NCBI GenBank assembly: GCA_000727475.1
Contig: KL647304.1
Coordinates: forward strand, 2,260,183 to 2,324,182
Source: Sarcocystis neurona
Lineage: Eukaryota > Apicomplexa > Conoidasida > Eucoccidiorida > Sarcocystidae
DNA length: 64,000 nt
Direction: 5' to 3'
In this document: positions 26,055-38,700 of the stretch, in pieces
How the letters are laid out: every line of letters begins with the position of its first letter
Position numbering within the stretch: position 1 is the first letter of the stretch
Translations under genes and position numbers: made by a program
The notes under the pieces: generated by a model
Databases searched by the model: none
What the model was told of the DNA's origin: nothing
The model's input: only the letters and a program-made list of their open reading frames with translations

Positions 26055-29000
26055 ACAACAGCAGCAACAGCACCACCAGCAGTAGCAGCGGCAGCAATAG
26101 CAGCAGCAGCAGTAGCAGCGGCAGCAACAGCAGCAGCAGCAGTACAAACAGCTGCACGAGCGTGACCAGCAGGGACGAGAATGGCGAAAGCGGCAGCAGC
26201 AAGCGCGTGCGTCATGTAACTTCTGCTGCAGAGGAAGAGGAAACGGCGTGCAAGCCGCCACCGTCCACCCGACGACGCCTGGCTGCTGATGGGGAGACGA
26301 CAGAAGAAGCAGCAGCAGGCGACGCAAATCCAGCAGCAGCAGCAACCCATGCAGCAACAGCAGCAGCAGCGGCAGCGGGAACAGAACAAGCGGTAGCAGA
26401 AGCGGCAGACGGAGCAGCAGGAGCGGCAGACGCAGTACCAGGAGAGGCAGATGCGGCAGCAGGAGCGGCAGAGGCAGCGGCAGAGCCAAGAGACACAACA
26501 GCAGGTGTGGGTGGAGCTGGAGCAGGAGAAATGCAAGCAGAGGGCGAAGAAGGAGCCCACCATCATGTAGCAGCACTGGCAGCAGCAACTGGGGAGCGTG
26601 AGCCAACGCGAGAGAAGGAAGAGACAGCAACAGCAGCAGCGGAGACACTTGGTTCAGCGAAGCAGTCGGCTGTTGCTGCTGCGGCGCGACGCGTCGATAT
26701 CCGGAGTGCGGCAGCGGATGGAGCAGCCGGAGCTGAAACAGCAGCCGCAGCCAAGGCAACAGGAACAAGAGCAGCAGACGCAGCGGCAGCACCACCCGCA
26801 GCCCCAGCAATAGCAGGTGAAGCAGCTGCGGCAGGAGAGGCAAGAGCAGCACCAGCAGCAGAACGAGCAGCAGAAGACACAAAAGGAGGAGCAAAAGAGT
26901 CAGAAGTCGAAGAAGGAGGCGCAGAGGAGAGAGCGAAGGTAGCCGGGGGTATCTCACCGACTGCAGCGGACGATCCTGCTGCTGCTGACACAGCCCAGGG
27001 AAGAAGAAGCAGCAGCAGCGACGCAGGCCGACAGCCTTCTCTTCGACAAGAACTGACAGAAGACCAGTGCGAGAGCAACGTAAGCAGCAGAAATAGGAGC
27101 AGCAGCCCCGCGGAGGGCCGCAGCAGCGTCGGAGACAGCAACAGCAGCAGCAGGGACAGCAGTGGCGGTGACAGCGGCAGCGCAGAGAGGAAGCACAGCA
27201 GCGACAGCGGACTGCTAGGTAAGGGTGAGCGAAGCAGGGAGAGAGGTATGCCGGACAGTAAGACGGTAAAGACGGAGAAGACTCTGGCCGAGAATGGCAG
27301 CAGCACCGGGACGAGTAGCAGCAGCGGCACGCGCAGCAGCAGTAGTGACTCGTGTGCAGTTGGGAGTAGTAATAGTAGTAATAGCGGGAGCAAGGGTAGC
27401 AGCAGCAGTAAGAGCAGCAACAGCAAGAGCAACAGCAGCAGCAAGAGCAGCAGCAGCAGAGCGTCGAGTCACAGAAGCAAGCGCCATGTGGACAGTAGCA
27501 GCAGTGGCGAGAGCAGCAGCGGAGAACAGCAGCCGAGCAGCAAAGTGGACGCTGGGTGCGATGCTTCTCTGGCACGTGTCTCTCCTTTCCCGCCCAGCAC
27601 CCGCCCGGCGACGAGGTTCAGCCGCAGCAACAACAGCAACGGCAGTAGCGGGAATCGCAGCAGCAGGGGCAGCAGCGGCAGCAGCAGCAGCAGCGGCAGC
27701 AGCAGCAGCAGCGATAGCCCGTCGAAGGAGAAAGGCAATAGCGAGACGCGGAAAATAAGGAGAAGCGCAGGCGGCAGGAGCAGCCGAGAGGGAGGCAGCA
27801 GCAGACGGAAAGGTAAAGATAGCAGCAACAGCGTCGACAGCCACGGCAGCAGCGGAGATTGCAGCAGCAGTGAGGAGGTGGGTGGGAAACATGATGCAGC
27901 AGCACAGCACCAACAACTGAAGCAGGAAGAAGCGGAGGAGGCGCCGCAGCAGGGGGAAGGTGCTTTTCTTTCTCTTCAGCAGCAGCAGCAGCTGAAGTCG
28001 GCCCCACGGCCACACAAGGAGGAAGTAGGAAGGGACGTGGAGGAGAAAACTCGCGGCTCTTGCTGCAGCGGGTGTGGCAGGAGCAGCAGGACACCGGCTA
28101 GTACAGGAGCAGCAGAAACAACAGCTGCAGAAGCAGGAGAAGAAGGAAAACAAAGCGCGGTAGGGACGGAAGGCAGAGAAGGTCGTGGGAGCGGGGAAGC
28201 ATATTATTGCGATAGCTGCATGCAGTCTAGGGGAGAGAATATCGGCAGCAAAGCTGAGCAGAAGCAGCAGGAGGCGCAGCAGCTGCAGCAGTCTTCTACG
28301 GCTGAGTCGAAAGAGGGAAATGATGGTGTTGCTGGTAGTGCTGCTCTAGCACGACGCGACGAAGCGGCAGCAGCAGCCGCATCGGCAGGAGCAGAGGCTA
28401 ACGCTGATGGCACCGTCTGCAAAAAAGAAGGTGAGAAAAAGCAGCAGGTCTCTGCTGCGACTTCCTCTGCTGCTGCTTCTTCTTCGTGTGCTGGTCTTGG
28501 GTCTTCTGATGCTGCTGCTGCATCTGCTGATGCAGTCGGGGACGCCAGAGATCTGCCGACTGCCGCTGCGGGCGAGGAAGCGGAGAACGGTAGGGGCGCT
28601 GCTGCTGCTGCTACTGTTGGAGGAGGTGGCGCTGCTGCTGCAGTCTCGTCTGCTGCAGGGAACACGGAGGAGGAAGAAGAAGCGAGGGAACAGGGAGCAG
28701 CAGGAAGAGGAGCAGGAGGAGAAGACAGCTGCAGCAGAGGCGAGGAGAGCAGAAGAAAGAGCAGCAGCAGCGGCGAGAGCAGCGGGGAGACGAGCAGCGA
28801 CAGCAGCAGCAGGAACAGCAGCAGCAGCATAACGGCTGTTCAGGTGGGACGCAGCAGCGGCAGAAGAGGAAGAAGCGTCGTTAGCAGGAGTAGCAGTTGC
28901 GACCGGGCCAGCAGACGAGCTGCTTCAGGTGCAAGTAGAGCAGCATCAGCAGCAGGCGCAACAGCAGCGGGAGGAGCAGGAGGAGGAGGAGCCGGAGAGA

Positions 29001-31192
29001 GAAGCGGAACGGAGGAACGAAGAAGCAGCAGCAGCAGCAGCACCTGGGGGTGGAGTGTGAGCAGCACGTGCAGCAGCACTGAAGCTTCTCCTCTGCGCTC
29101 TCCGTGTGGTGTAGCAGGGGCAGCAGCAGGAACAACTGGAGCACGAGCAGCAGCAGCAGCAGGCGTTGCAGCAGCAGCAGCGGCTCTGCTGGAGCACAGG
29201 TCGTCGTCTTCGTCGTCGCGCACCGATAATCGGCAGCCGTTGACAGAGACACCTGCTGCTGACGACGACACTTCTGTTTCTGCGGCAGCAGCAGCTGCAT
29301 CCTCCTGCAACAGCAGCAGCAGCATCACGCCAACAACGTCTTCAGACTGCGTAGGAGCAGCAGCAGCGTCCCGCAGCACGCGGACGCCAGACGCCACTGC
29401 CGCTTCTTCTCGTTCTGCTGCTGGTGCCACGTCCTCTGCGCGTACGGGTTCAGCAGCAGCAGGAGGGGCGCCGGCGACAGGAAGCCCCAGGAAAGGCGCA
29501 GCAGCAGCAGGTGGTGGTGGCGGCGGAGGAGGCGGAAGCGGCGACAGCAGTGCTGCAGCTGCAGCAGTAGTCGCAGCGCGTTCTTCACCGGGTGAGAAAA
29601 GCAGCAGAGGAGGAGGTGCAGCAGGGGGAGAGGGGGATGAGACAGGAAATGCTTCAGAGGAGGATAGCGATGTTTCCTCAGCGTCTTCTGCTGTCAGCGA
29701 TTCTTCTTCCTCTTCTTCGACGTCTGCAGCGTCGTCGTCAAGTAGTCTTTGTTCGCGATATTCTCCACCGTTCTGGCTGCGGGACGACCGCGAGGCGGCA
29801 GGAGGAGAAGAGGCGGCGCGAGACAGAGATTACTTGTTCTCGCCAGAACGCGCGGCTCGAGGAAATGGCGCCGGCAGCGCTGCTGCGGGAACTGCTGGGA
29901 CCACTCCTGCTGCTGCTGCCACACCCAAGACAGTCACAGATGAAGGCAGGACGCGCAGCACGACGGTCCACATCGGCGCGGGACACCAAGTACCGGCATT
30001 GCCTTCGTTTTTCCTCGACTGCAATTGGCTGCTGGGCTACACGTGCTCCTGTGCGGCAACAGCTGCTGCTGCTCTTCCGTTTCCGCTATATCCCGACCGA
30101 TCGGCTGGTGCTGCTGCAGCACTTCCCGAAGAAGAAGAGGAGGAAGACGACGAAGACGACGACGACGAGGAAGAGGAAGAGGAGGAGGAGATGTGCAACG
30201 GTGCAGAGGAAGAAACGAACGCGAGGGCAGCAGCAGTTGAGGAAGGAGTCGCAGGAGAGGGGAAGGCGAAGGAAACAGCGGCAGCAGCAGAGAGCGACAG
30301 TGTCGCAGCTTTTCTGAACGTCGGGAGCAAGAAGACGGTGAGAGCAGCAGCGGGAGAAGGAGGAGGAGGCGAGCAAGGTGAGAGAAGTGCGGAGGGGGAC
30401 AGAGGGTCAACAGAAGAAGGAAGAAGAAGGAAGAGGAAGAGAGATAGAAGTCGCGCCGCAGGGAGGGGCGCTGCAGCGGGACTGCTGATCTTCGACGGGA
30501 TCTGGGGTCTCGGGAGGAGCGTGCTGTGCTCGCCGGCAGCAGCCGCGGCAGCAGCAGGCGGAGGAGAGCCGCCGACGTTTGCGGCAGCACCAGAGGAAGC
30601 TGGAGCAGCAGCAGCAGGTGGAGGAGGAGGAGGACCGGAGAACATGTGGCTCGACCAGTGGAACGGCTGCAGCAGCAACGGCAGCTGCTGCGCTGGCGCC
30701 AACGGAGGAGGGGGGGGCCTGGGGACCGCGGCGCCGCTGGCGGGGGATTTCCTCGATAACTCGTTGACGGCGAGACTGGTGTACTCGCCGTCTGCGCTTG
30801 AGAGAATTCGAGTGAAACGGCTTGAAGAGGGAAGGCGGGACCGGACCATTGCCACAGACGAAGATATGACTCTGTACCTGCGTGCGTGCGCGAGGAGGTG
30901 GAAAAACCGTCCGGGATGGCAGCCATTTAGCCCGGAGTTTGCCTTCAAATTGCTACACTTTGCTGCGTACGACCCGGTGCGAGCGTTGCAAATTCTTGAC
31001 GACCCGCAGTTCTCCTTCAAAGAGGCCTGCGATCCCCCTACGCGGAAGTACGACAACAAGTGGAAACCAAAAGATCGACGAGGCGCTCTCCCCCCCACGC
31101 CCTACCCCCCGCCCGTCTCTATGCGAAGTCTTATCGCCAGAAGACAGCAGCTGAGTGCCGCGCTTGCGAAAGACGCCCTCTTTCCCAAATGA
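25358..31192 (+). CDS. Large low-complexity nuclear protein with a split ELM2-like domain
   Basis: A single exon of about 1,944 codons. The ATG at 25358 is the first in frame; the frame is open upstream but only from a TTG. ELM2 domains recruit class I histone deacetylases in corepressors. Residues 1537-1549 (VHIGAGHQVPALP) fit the start of ELM2 (VG, then YQA, then IP). Residues 1807-1880 (LVYSPSAL, then FSPEFAFKLLHFAAYDPVRA) fit its helical C-terminal half. About 250 residues separate the halves, including an acidic Glu/Asp run (about 1589-1612) and a basic RRRKRKRDR segment (about 1690-1700) that could be a nuclear signal. Upstream lie long Ser/Asn runs (about 98-285), Ala runs (308-548) and more Ser runs (568-841). 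CSGC and CDSC pairs lie near 904 and 951. No SANT domain follows. The ELM2 call is by eye; the frame itself is firm because non-repetitive sequence continues to the stop. Confidence 0.82.
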
Positions 31193-31198
31193 ACCTCT

Positions 31199-31493
31199 GG
31201 TGTACGTACACCCCGCACGCCTCTGTGTGCGTGACGTGCGTTTTAGACGCATGCGTACCTGCAAGCGTCGGGTGTACGTACACCCCACGCCTCTCTGCGC
31301 ATGACGTGCGTTTTAGGCACGTGCGTACCTGCAAGCGTCGGGTGTACGTACACCCCACGCCTCTCTGCGCATGACGTGCGTTTTAGGCGCGTGCGTACCT
31401 GCAAGCGTCGGGTGTACGTACACCCCACGCCTCTGTGCGCGTGACGTGCTTTTAGGCGCTTGCACGTACGCACGCGTCCGGTATACGTACACC
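31199..31493. repeat. Tandem array, ~70-bp unit centred on GGTGTACGTACACC palindrome
   Basis: Five palindromes lie at 31199, 31271, 31341, 31411 and 31480 (the last as GGTATACGTACACC), with spacings of 72, 70, 70 and 69 bp. Between them each unit repeats CCCACGCCTCT, CGCATGACGTGCG, TTTTAGGC and GTGCGTACCTGCAAGCGTC with few changes. The array begins within 10 bp of the stop codon at 31192, so it probably forms the 3' untranslated region of that gene. The period is not a multiple of three, so frames through it rotate. Confidence 0.95.
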
Positions 31494-31510
31494 AGACGCA
31501 TGTGCGCGTG

Positions 31511-34500
31511 ACGCACGTTTCGGATGTGTACATGTACCGAGACACAACGACGAAACTCGGGAGGGACGGTGACCGCAAAAGACTTTTCACGTATTCCTGA
31601 GTATGCGTGTCTCTTTGAGAATGGGGATATATATGTGTATCTGTATGTGTATTTCTATATGTGTGTATAGGTATGTGTGTAGCCCGAGGGACGACCAGTC
31701 GATGTGTATCTGCCAAACGGTCTCGATCTTTGCCGTTGAAACCTTCCTCGAGTAGATACGCTGCTTTTGTGCAGCGCTTTCTGTAGAAGTGTGTGCACGT
31801 CCCTATACATGTGTGTATGGCGTAAACGTGTATATACAGATGACTGGCGCAAGAGATTCTTTCTTGTTCTAGTAAACAGCACTCCAGGATGTGTGTCACA
31901 AACGAGCGAGACATAGAGATACGTATTTTCTAGGGGGCTGTGGGAATCTGGTGGCAATGTAAAGAGAGTGCTGAGACGTGCGAAGGAGCTCTGCTGCCGC
32001 TGCTGCTGCTACGTGGTCGCGTCCAGGTTCAGGTCTGAAGGAACGGTCGAGGTGTCTCTCAGGATTGATAACTGATAATAAGTCGTGCACGGGTTCACGA
32101 CAAAGAAGTGTATCTATTCCCAAGCCACACAACCGCGACGACCAAGAGAAATTTTAACAGGTGGTGCACTGCGCAGCACCCAAGAACGCCTGAAGCCGGC
32201 CTGCTCGACACATACACCACACAACAAATATACTCGTATATATCTGCAGTCGTCCTGTGAGGTCCGTATACACTATGGATTTGAGCATGTAGACCACCAG
32301 GTACGGGGATACAGGAAAAATGGTTTTTCTCCGCCAGCCATTTTCACCTATCTATCTGCCTGGAGGGTCTGCACGCCTATTCATGCGTATATCTATATAT
32401 ATATATATGTGTAGTCTAATGTGGATATTGCATCTAGACGGAGACGCGGATTGTATGTATGTGTACGTGTGTGTGTACGTGTATGTGTACGTATCTCTGT
32501 CTCGTCGTTGGGATGATGTTCTCGCTGACATCTGCTCCCTCTGTGGTAGAGAGAACTACACAATTATATACATATATATATACAACGGAAGAGAAATGTA
32601 CAAATGCGTATATAAATATGTGTATACGTATGTGCGTGTATGTCAAGAAAGAATGAAACACACAGCGTCACATAGGTGGGTGTGTACATACGTGTTCACG
32701 CGTACGTGTGAAAAGGAGGAGAGAAATTACACGTATGTATGCATGTGTAAGTGTGTCTGCGTGTATGTAATGAGATACAAGCGTACAAATACGCATCTGT
32801 GTGCATGTATATATATGTGTAGGTATTTGTAGATATAGATACACACACGCGTACGTGTGTGTGTGCACGCTTTTCTTTGCGAAGAAAAATTCACAGGCAT
32901 TGTCCCGGAGAACTGTCTTTGCTATGCGGCGCCCTGCCCGACAGAAACAAAAATACACTGCGCACTGTTTTACACCACATGTGGGCAGAAGTTGAGACGT
33001 CGGCAGATATTCATCTGTGTAGCGATAGCGAAGTTGGAGTCTGCGCTCCCGAAGATATCGGCCGTCGCCTAATGGGATGCCCGTCAGTTTTCCACGAGAT
33101 ATTTGTACGCAGCAGCAGACCACATGCGAGAGCCCGGGGCTGCTGAGGAAGAGTTCCGACAGACGCCTCCCTCGCTGTTTGTACTCCTTCCTAACACAAG
33201 CGACAGCAACAGCTGCGGCAAGGCCAGTCAGTACCACGAGATACAGCGGAACGGCGACAGCTGCCCGCAGTCACAGCGGCAAGGAAACCCGCAGCACCAG
33301 AAACAGGTACAGCCGCAGGATCAACGACAGCGGCGCTCCACAGAGACGGCAGCACTCTATAGAGAATGCAGCACTTCACTCCACACAGAGACAGCAACAC
33401 TCGACAACGACAGCAACACTCAACAATGACACCAGCACTCCACAGACAGACAGCAACACTCGACAGCGACAGCAGCACTTCTGCGACAGCAACCCCGCAA
33501 CGCCCAGCAGCCGGACTGCTGGAGGGTCTGGGAGGACGCCTATGGAAAAGAAGACCCGCAGCGTATTCGAACACGGGAACACAGAAGTACGGTATCATAA
33601 AAGGTAACGTGAATACGCTTGCAGATGAAGTAATCCTTCGCGTCTTCTGTACCGTTTCCGCATGGCTTGTTGAATACTGGCTGGAGAGGGCAATTCTTCC
33701 AGCCCAAAAAGTCACTTTGCAGAGACGGCATCTCTGCGTCAATAGGTACTGGCGAGACGTATTTTCTTGGGGTAGCGTTTCTCCTCTCCACAAGTCTGTT
33801 GCGTGCGCACGAGCGATGGACCCGAGTGTCTTTCCTTCCAGAACAAACCCTTCCTCCTACGCGTGTTCGTAATGGAACTGATAGACGGACGTGGATGGAT
33901 ATATAACTGTATTCGTAGAGTTACACACCGACACCTACACACATGTACACACCTATGAAATACATATATATATATATACATATACATATATTTGAAAAGT
34001 AGTCTTCTCTATTCTGCATGAATACACAGTCAGATGTAGAACTGTATATACGTATATAGACACACGCAGCAGGCGAAAGACGCCTACATACATATATATA
34101 TATATATATTTATCTCTTCCAGTGCACGTCTACAAGTGTGTATTTTTAAGGAGAAATTTTTTAATGGAAGTCTGCATTGAGAATCATAGATTCTGCACAC
34201 ACGAGCAAATCCGCTTGTGCATACATAGGAAGAGGGGCCTGCTGTATCGATGTGTCTGTAGATACAGACAAAGATTGAAACTCTCAAGGAAATACAGGCA
34301 TGCGGGTTCCCTTTTTGACGACTTCTTCAATTTCACTTTCCGCCTACGCTTCTGAGATTTTCAGCGACTTGTCACTGCGGAACCTTTTTTTCCTTCCTTC
34401 TCAGTTAATCGAAATTCAATTGTAGATGGCGGTTGCTTGTACTTGTCGAGCACCTGCACACTCCACCTATCGTTAACACGGTTTCCTTTTTTCCTTAGTC

Positions 34501-35580
34501 GGAACCCTCCCTTTCACTGTTACGAGAACGTGCTCGCGTTCAGACAGCGCAGTGAATGTGCAGACCACCATAATAAAAGGGCAGGTGCTGAAGAGTGATT
34601 TTGAGAGAAAAGGAAATATTCGACAACTTTCGACCCGGAAGCCGACCTGCAGGATTCTCTTCTAACGGGTCTTCTTTCCACATGGGAGCCGAAACACATA
34701 CTAGGGCACCGTGCGGCATATATATATATAAATATATATATGTAGGTATCTGTCGATGTACGTGAACTGTTTTACTATCCCGAAGGGAACTATCTATTTC
34801 CATTTATGTACGAGTGTGTGTACGTGTACACGACCTCGAACGAAAACTCCGTATCTATCTTCTCTTGTTCTTTCTTTCTACCTCGATGTTTGTTCAGATG
34901 TGGGCGACGCGTGGCACGAGACACTTTTTTTTTTCTTTCTCTCTCTATATCTCTCTCTCGATACAATATATGTATACATGAGATACACGGGTGCACCCAA
35001 ATACGAAGTTTATTGTTTTACGTGTATGCTGCAGTGGTTTTTGCTGCTGTTGCTCCCTGCGTCCCTGCTGCCCTCAACGTTTGTGCTGCTTTCTCTCTCT
35101 TGCTTGTGCTGCTGCTGTCTCTTCTGTTGCTGCTGCTCTCGCTCCTGCTGTCGCTGCCGTCCCACCCGCTGCCGTTCTCCGTCTTGATACTGCTGCTACC
35201 GGGGCTACTGTTTGTGTTGCTCCTGCTTCAGCCACGCGAAGGATGTCGCACAAGTTCATTCGAAGAATGTCGTTTTTCTTGTGCAGAACTCGGTCACGTG
35301 AAATTCCCGAATCAGCCTAATTAGCTTGTCGAAATTTTTGTATCTACATATATGCGCGTACACGTGTTACCATCGGTGGGTTTCTAGGTAGCACGCAAAC
35401 TGGCTCTACACTTTCGGAAAGAGTTCAGACTCCGACTTTCCCAAGGAAATCAAGTCTACGGCCTACACCTATGCGCCGCAAGGAACATTTCCTCAAGCTC
35501 GGGCACCACACGCTCTTCAAAGCAGAAATCGCATTCTCACTCTCTGCATACGTAATCATAAATATGCACAGAGGTAGATC
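31511..35580. other. Gap without a supported gene
   Basis: TA/TG microsatellites at 32,380-32,850 and 33,960-34,110. CA/CAG-type minisatellite at 33,240-33,500. CTG-containing stretch at 35,030-35,230. A + strand stretch at about 32,870-33,070 has two competing open frames that look weakly protein-like, but no family is recognised. Confidence 0.45.
33240..33500 (+). repeat. ACAGCAACACTCGACA degenerate minisatellite
   Basis: Recurring GACAGCAACACTC and CAGCACTCCACAGA words with about 20-30-bp spacing. Copies differ by substitutions. Non-coding as far as I can see. Confidence 0.7.
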
Positions 35581-35583
35581 TAC

Positions 35584-35733
35584 TATAAATATACGTACAT
35601 ATACATATGGATCGATGAAGCTGAAAAGTGGAAAGTGAATATATACACAGATGTCTCCTATAAATATACATACATATATATATGGATCGATGAAGCTGAA
35701 AAATGAAAAGTGAATATATACATATATGTCTCT
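35584..35733. repeat. Two-copy 75-bp tandem duplication
   Basis: Copies start at 35584 and 35659. Both contain TATGGATCGATGAAGCTGAA and AAAGTGAATATATACA, and differ at only a few positions. AT-rich, non-coding. Confidence 0.9.
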
Positions 35734-35734
35734 C

Positions 35735-38700
35735 TCTATATATTTATAGATACAGATGTCCACAAGTGTGCAGCTAGACTTACACAAGCGCGTACGCGAC
35801 GGAAACCTTATGCGTTACATCATACATATTACACAACTTGACGTTTCGATGTAACACACGTAACACAGTGTGCAAAAGTGTTTTTGTACCCGTTGGCTTC
35901 TTGGAAACAGACGAATTGGTTGTGTCTACAGATCAGCAAAAGTGTGACTAAATTTTTCGAAAATAAGAGAACTGAGAGGGAAGTCAGGAGGAGTCGGGCA
36001 GGTATAAAAAACGTCGCAGAGCAAACAAAGTTTTCTACGCATCTACAGCCTAAACTCTAGCAGCAGCGTGAACGCTGTTGTCTATTACAGGTCGTCTTCT
36101 CGACTGAGAAGCCAACGCTTCTTTACAAATGACAACGGGCGAGGGCTACCCCTCTGCAGTTCTAAAAGTCGTGGCACTGCAATATCAAAGCTACGGCACA
36201 GATTCTACTGATCCGCTGCGATAATGCGCAGCCGCTATTGCTGCGTCGTATATGCCTCTGCACGTGCTGCTGGTGCCTCTTGTGATGCCAGTGCCTGTTG
36301 CTCCCACATGCTTCACCCGCTGCTGCTGCTACACGCTACACGTCTCTGCTGGCACTGCTTAATACTCTCCAAATCCGGGGCTGGTGCATGCTAGGCTGCT
36401 CGTACGATGAACGCCTCACACACAACCTGTGGTGTTGTATGCTGCAGATACACGCATTTACAGCTGCTGGCTGCAACGTGCGTCTGGGGCTGTTGCCTGC
36501 TTGGGAAGCGCCTGCCCCCGATGCCGTCATGTACGTCTTATACGTCTGCTCTACAGACCACATACAGCTGCAGGCACTGCCGTTGGCTGCTGGTGCACGG
36601 GCTCCATGGCTGTTTCGTTGTATGTGAATGTGCCGTTGCCACGTGCCGTCTATGAATGCTGGTCCCGCCGCATGTAGCCTGTACAGGCTGCAGTTCTATG
36701 TATCTTCTGCCCCTGCACGCTGCATCATTTTGCCGCCGCTAAAGGGTAGCTACAGATCTGCTGCTGCTGCGTCCTACGTAGCTGTGTCGTTGCTGCTGTT
36801 TTCGAAGAGTGGACACCTGAACCTTCACGCGCTGCGCTGCTCCACAAGAGAGCGCGCCAGTCTCTTTTTCAGACGAGCGTAACGAACTGCCGTTCTATTC
36901 TTCACACGTACAAACATCGCGCATACTTCTTCGCACATCAATCGCACGAAGGCTCCTTAGCGAAAAAACGGATGCAGTTTATCTTCACCAAAAGTCAAAG
37001 TTCTTAACTTTCACGACAAGAGGGATTTGTAAGGAACCGACCCTCTACGTGCAGATAGCCATCTGTGCTTAATTTTTACACACGGTACAGCCACCCGACA
37101 GTGATAAGTTGGACGCGCAACCACTCAGAAAACCAGCAGGACACAAGTACGATGAAGGATAGTCTACATTATCTTTTTTGAGAAGACTCGAGACATTGTT
37201 GGCTGCGGCTCAGTAGAAGTCTACTATTGACCTATACAGGGGATTTTGCCTCCTGAGAAACAGCTACATTTGCTGAGCCACCGTCAGTCACTGGAGTGGT
37301 AAAGAAAGGAAATGCAGACGGGACTATACTCGAAAACGTGAGGTGCTGCACTATTCGGAAAAAGTATTACCTCACTCCTGTCGTCCTACGCAAGTTGAGA
37401 TGCTTGTCAGCGCAATGTAGTGCATAGAGAATATCAATTCTGCAAGAGTCATCACCCGTGATTATGGTGTGTGCATCGCTTTTTTGTTGTGAAAGAAAAG
37501 GTTGTCACACTCTACGTGGCTCCAGCTGCGAAATTTGTGTTCACGTAGGTTGATGTTTGCCTCTGTACTACGCAGACGAAAGGCACAGAGGAAGTTTCAC
37601 CGTACAGGGGTTGCGCTTTGTAGACAGGAAGCATAAGCCTGCAAGCTATTTCACTTATGAAATTTTCACGCCGCTATTTTTCATCCGAGGTGTACACACG
37701 CACCCGTGTCTGGGGACAGCTGATGAACACACACCATTACACATCTGTGTTTCCCACCAGGTGGATTGCAGGTCGCGCAGAAATAATTCCCCGGTGTTGC
37801 TCGTGGACGCGAGTCTGAGTTGCTGTCGTAAAAAGCTATTTTCTGTCAGATTGATGATACCTTCCTTTTGATGAGGAAAGGAGTCTTACTTTAGTGAACT
37901 CGGAAATCCAGATGCATTCATATTCCCCTATATGTTTTCAAGAACTGCCTCGATGCCTCGTTCTCCTCTATAATACATAGATTTTTGTGTATAAATAGAC
38001 AGACGCAGGCGTGCACGAGGACATATTTTTGTGCATATACATATATGTATACCCCGGTAGACGGTACGTCGGCATTCGCCGCATAGGTAAGCGGTTATTC
38101 ACGTTCCTGCTCAATGTGCTGCACAATGATTTGTGTTTCTTCGTTGTTGTTTACTAAGAATTTGCTCCTAAACAAGTCACTCTCTGCAAGTCGGTGTCTG
38201 TGAGAGACTCCTGTGAACTTCGTCGTACACAAGCAGCTATGCAGTTATGCAGCAAAGAATATTCTCAGGTTTCTCTTTCTTAGTAATCCTTTCCTCAAAG
38301 AAAAACGATCAAGATCCTGACGCCTCACTGTTTCTTCTTGTTTAGAAGATACGACTCTGTCAAAGCAGTTCACCAAATCCGATTGGTCTGCAAGAATGCG
38401 CATATACCCCGTGCCTCTCGCTGTGAAGTTTAATCTGCTGTCGCGTTCGTCTTTACAGAAAGGACTGCGCTTTTAACGCGTCAAGGAGAAACTATGACGC
38501 TTATTTACGCCATTGTGCAGGGAGTGCCGCCCCATTTCCGTGGTGCTTTGTTGACTTGTTTCGCGTACATACATCTACAGTGCTGAACGTGTATATGTGT
38601 AGACCTGTGTGTGAGGAGTCTTCTATGTGTGCACGTCCATACGCAGGCGCGTCGAGTAATTCTTCGGGATCAAATTGCCACGACACCTTCTGTATCTCCT

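Noticed and set aside
25857..27575. 572-codon - strand frame and other long antisense frames (26563-27444, 30037-31098) opposite the ELM2 gene
   Set aside because: They are Leu/Cys/Ala-rich readings of CAG repeats on the opposite strand. CAG has no stop in any of six frames, and the + strand frame alone continues through non-repetitive conserved-looking sequence.
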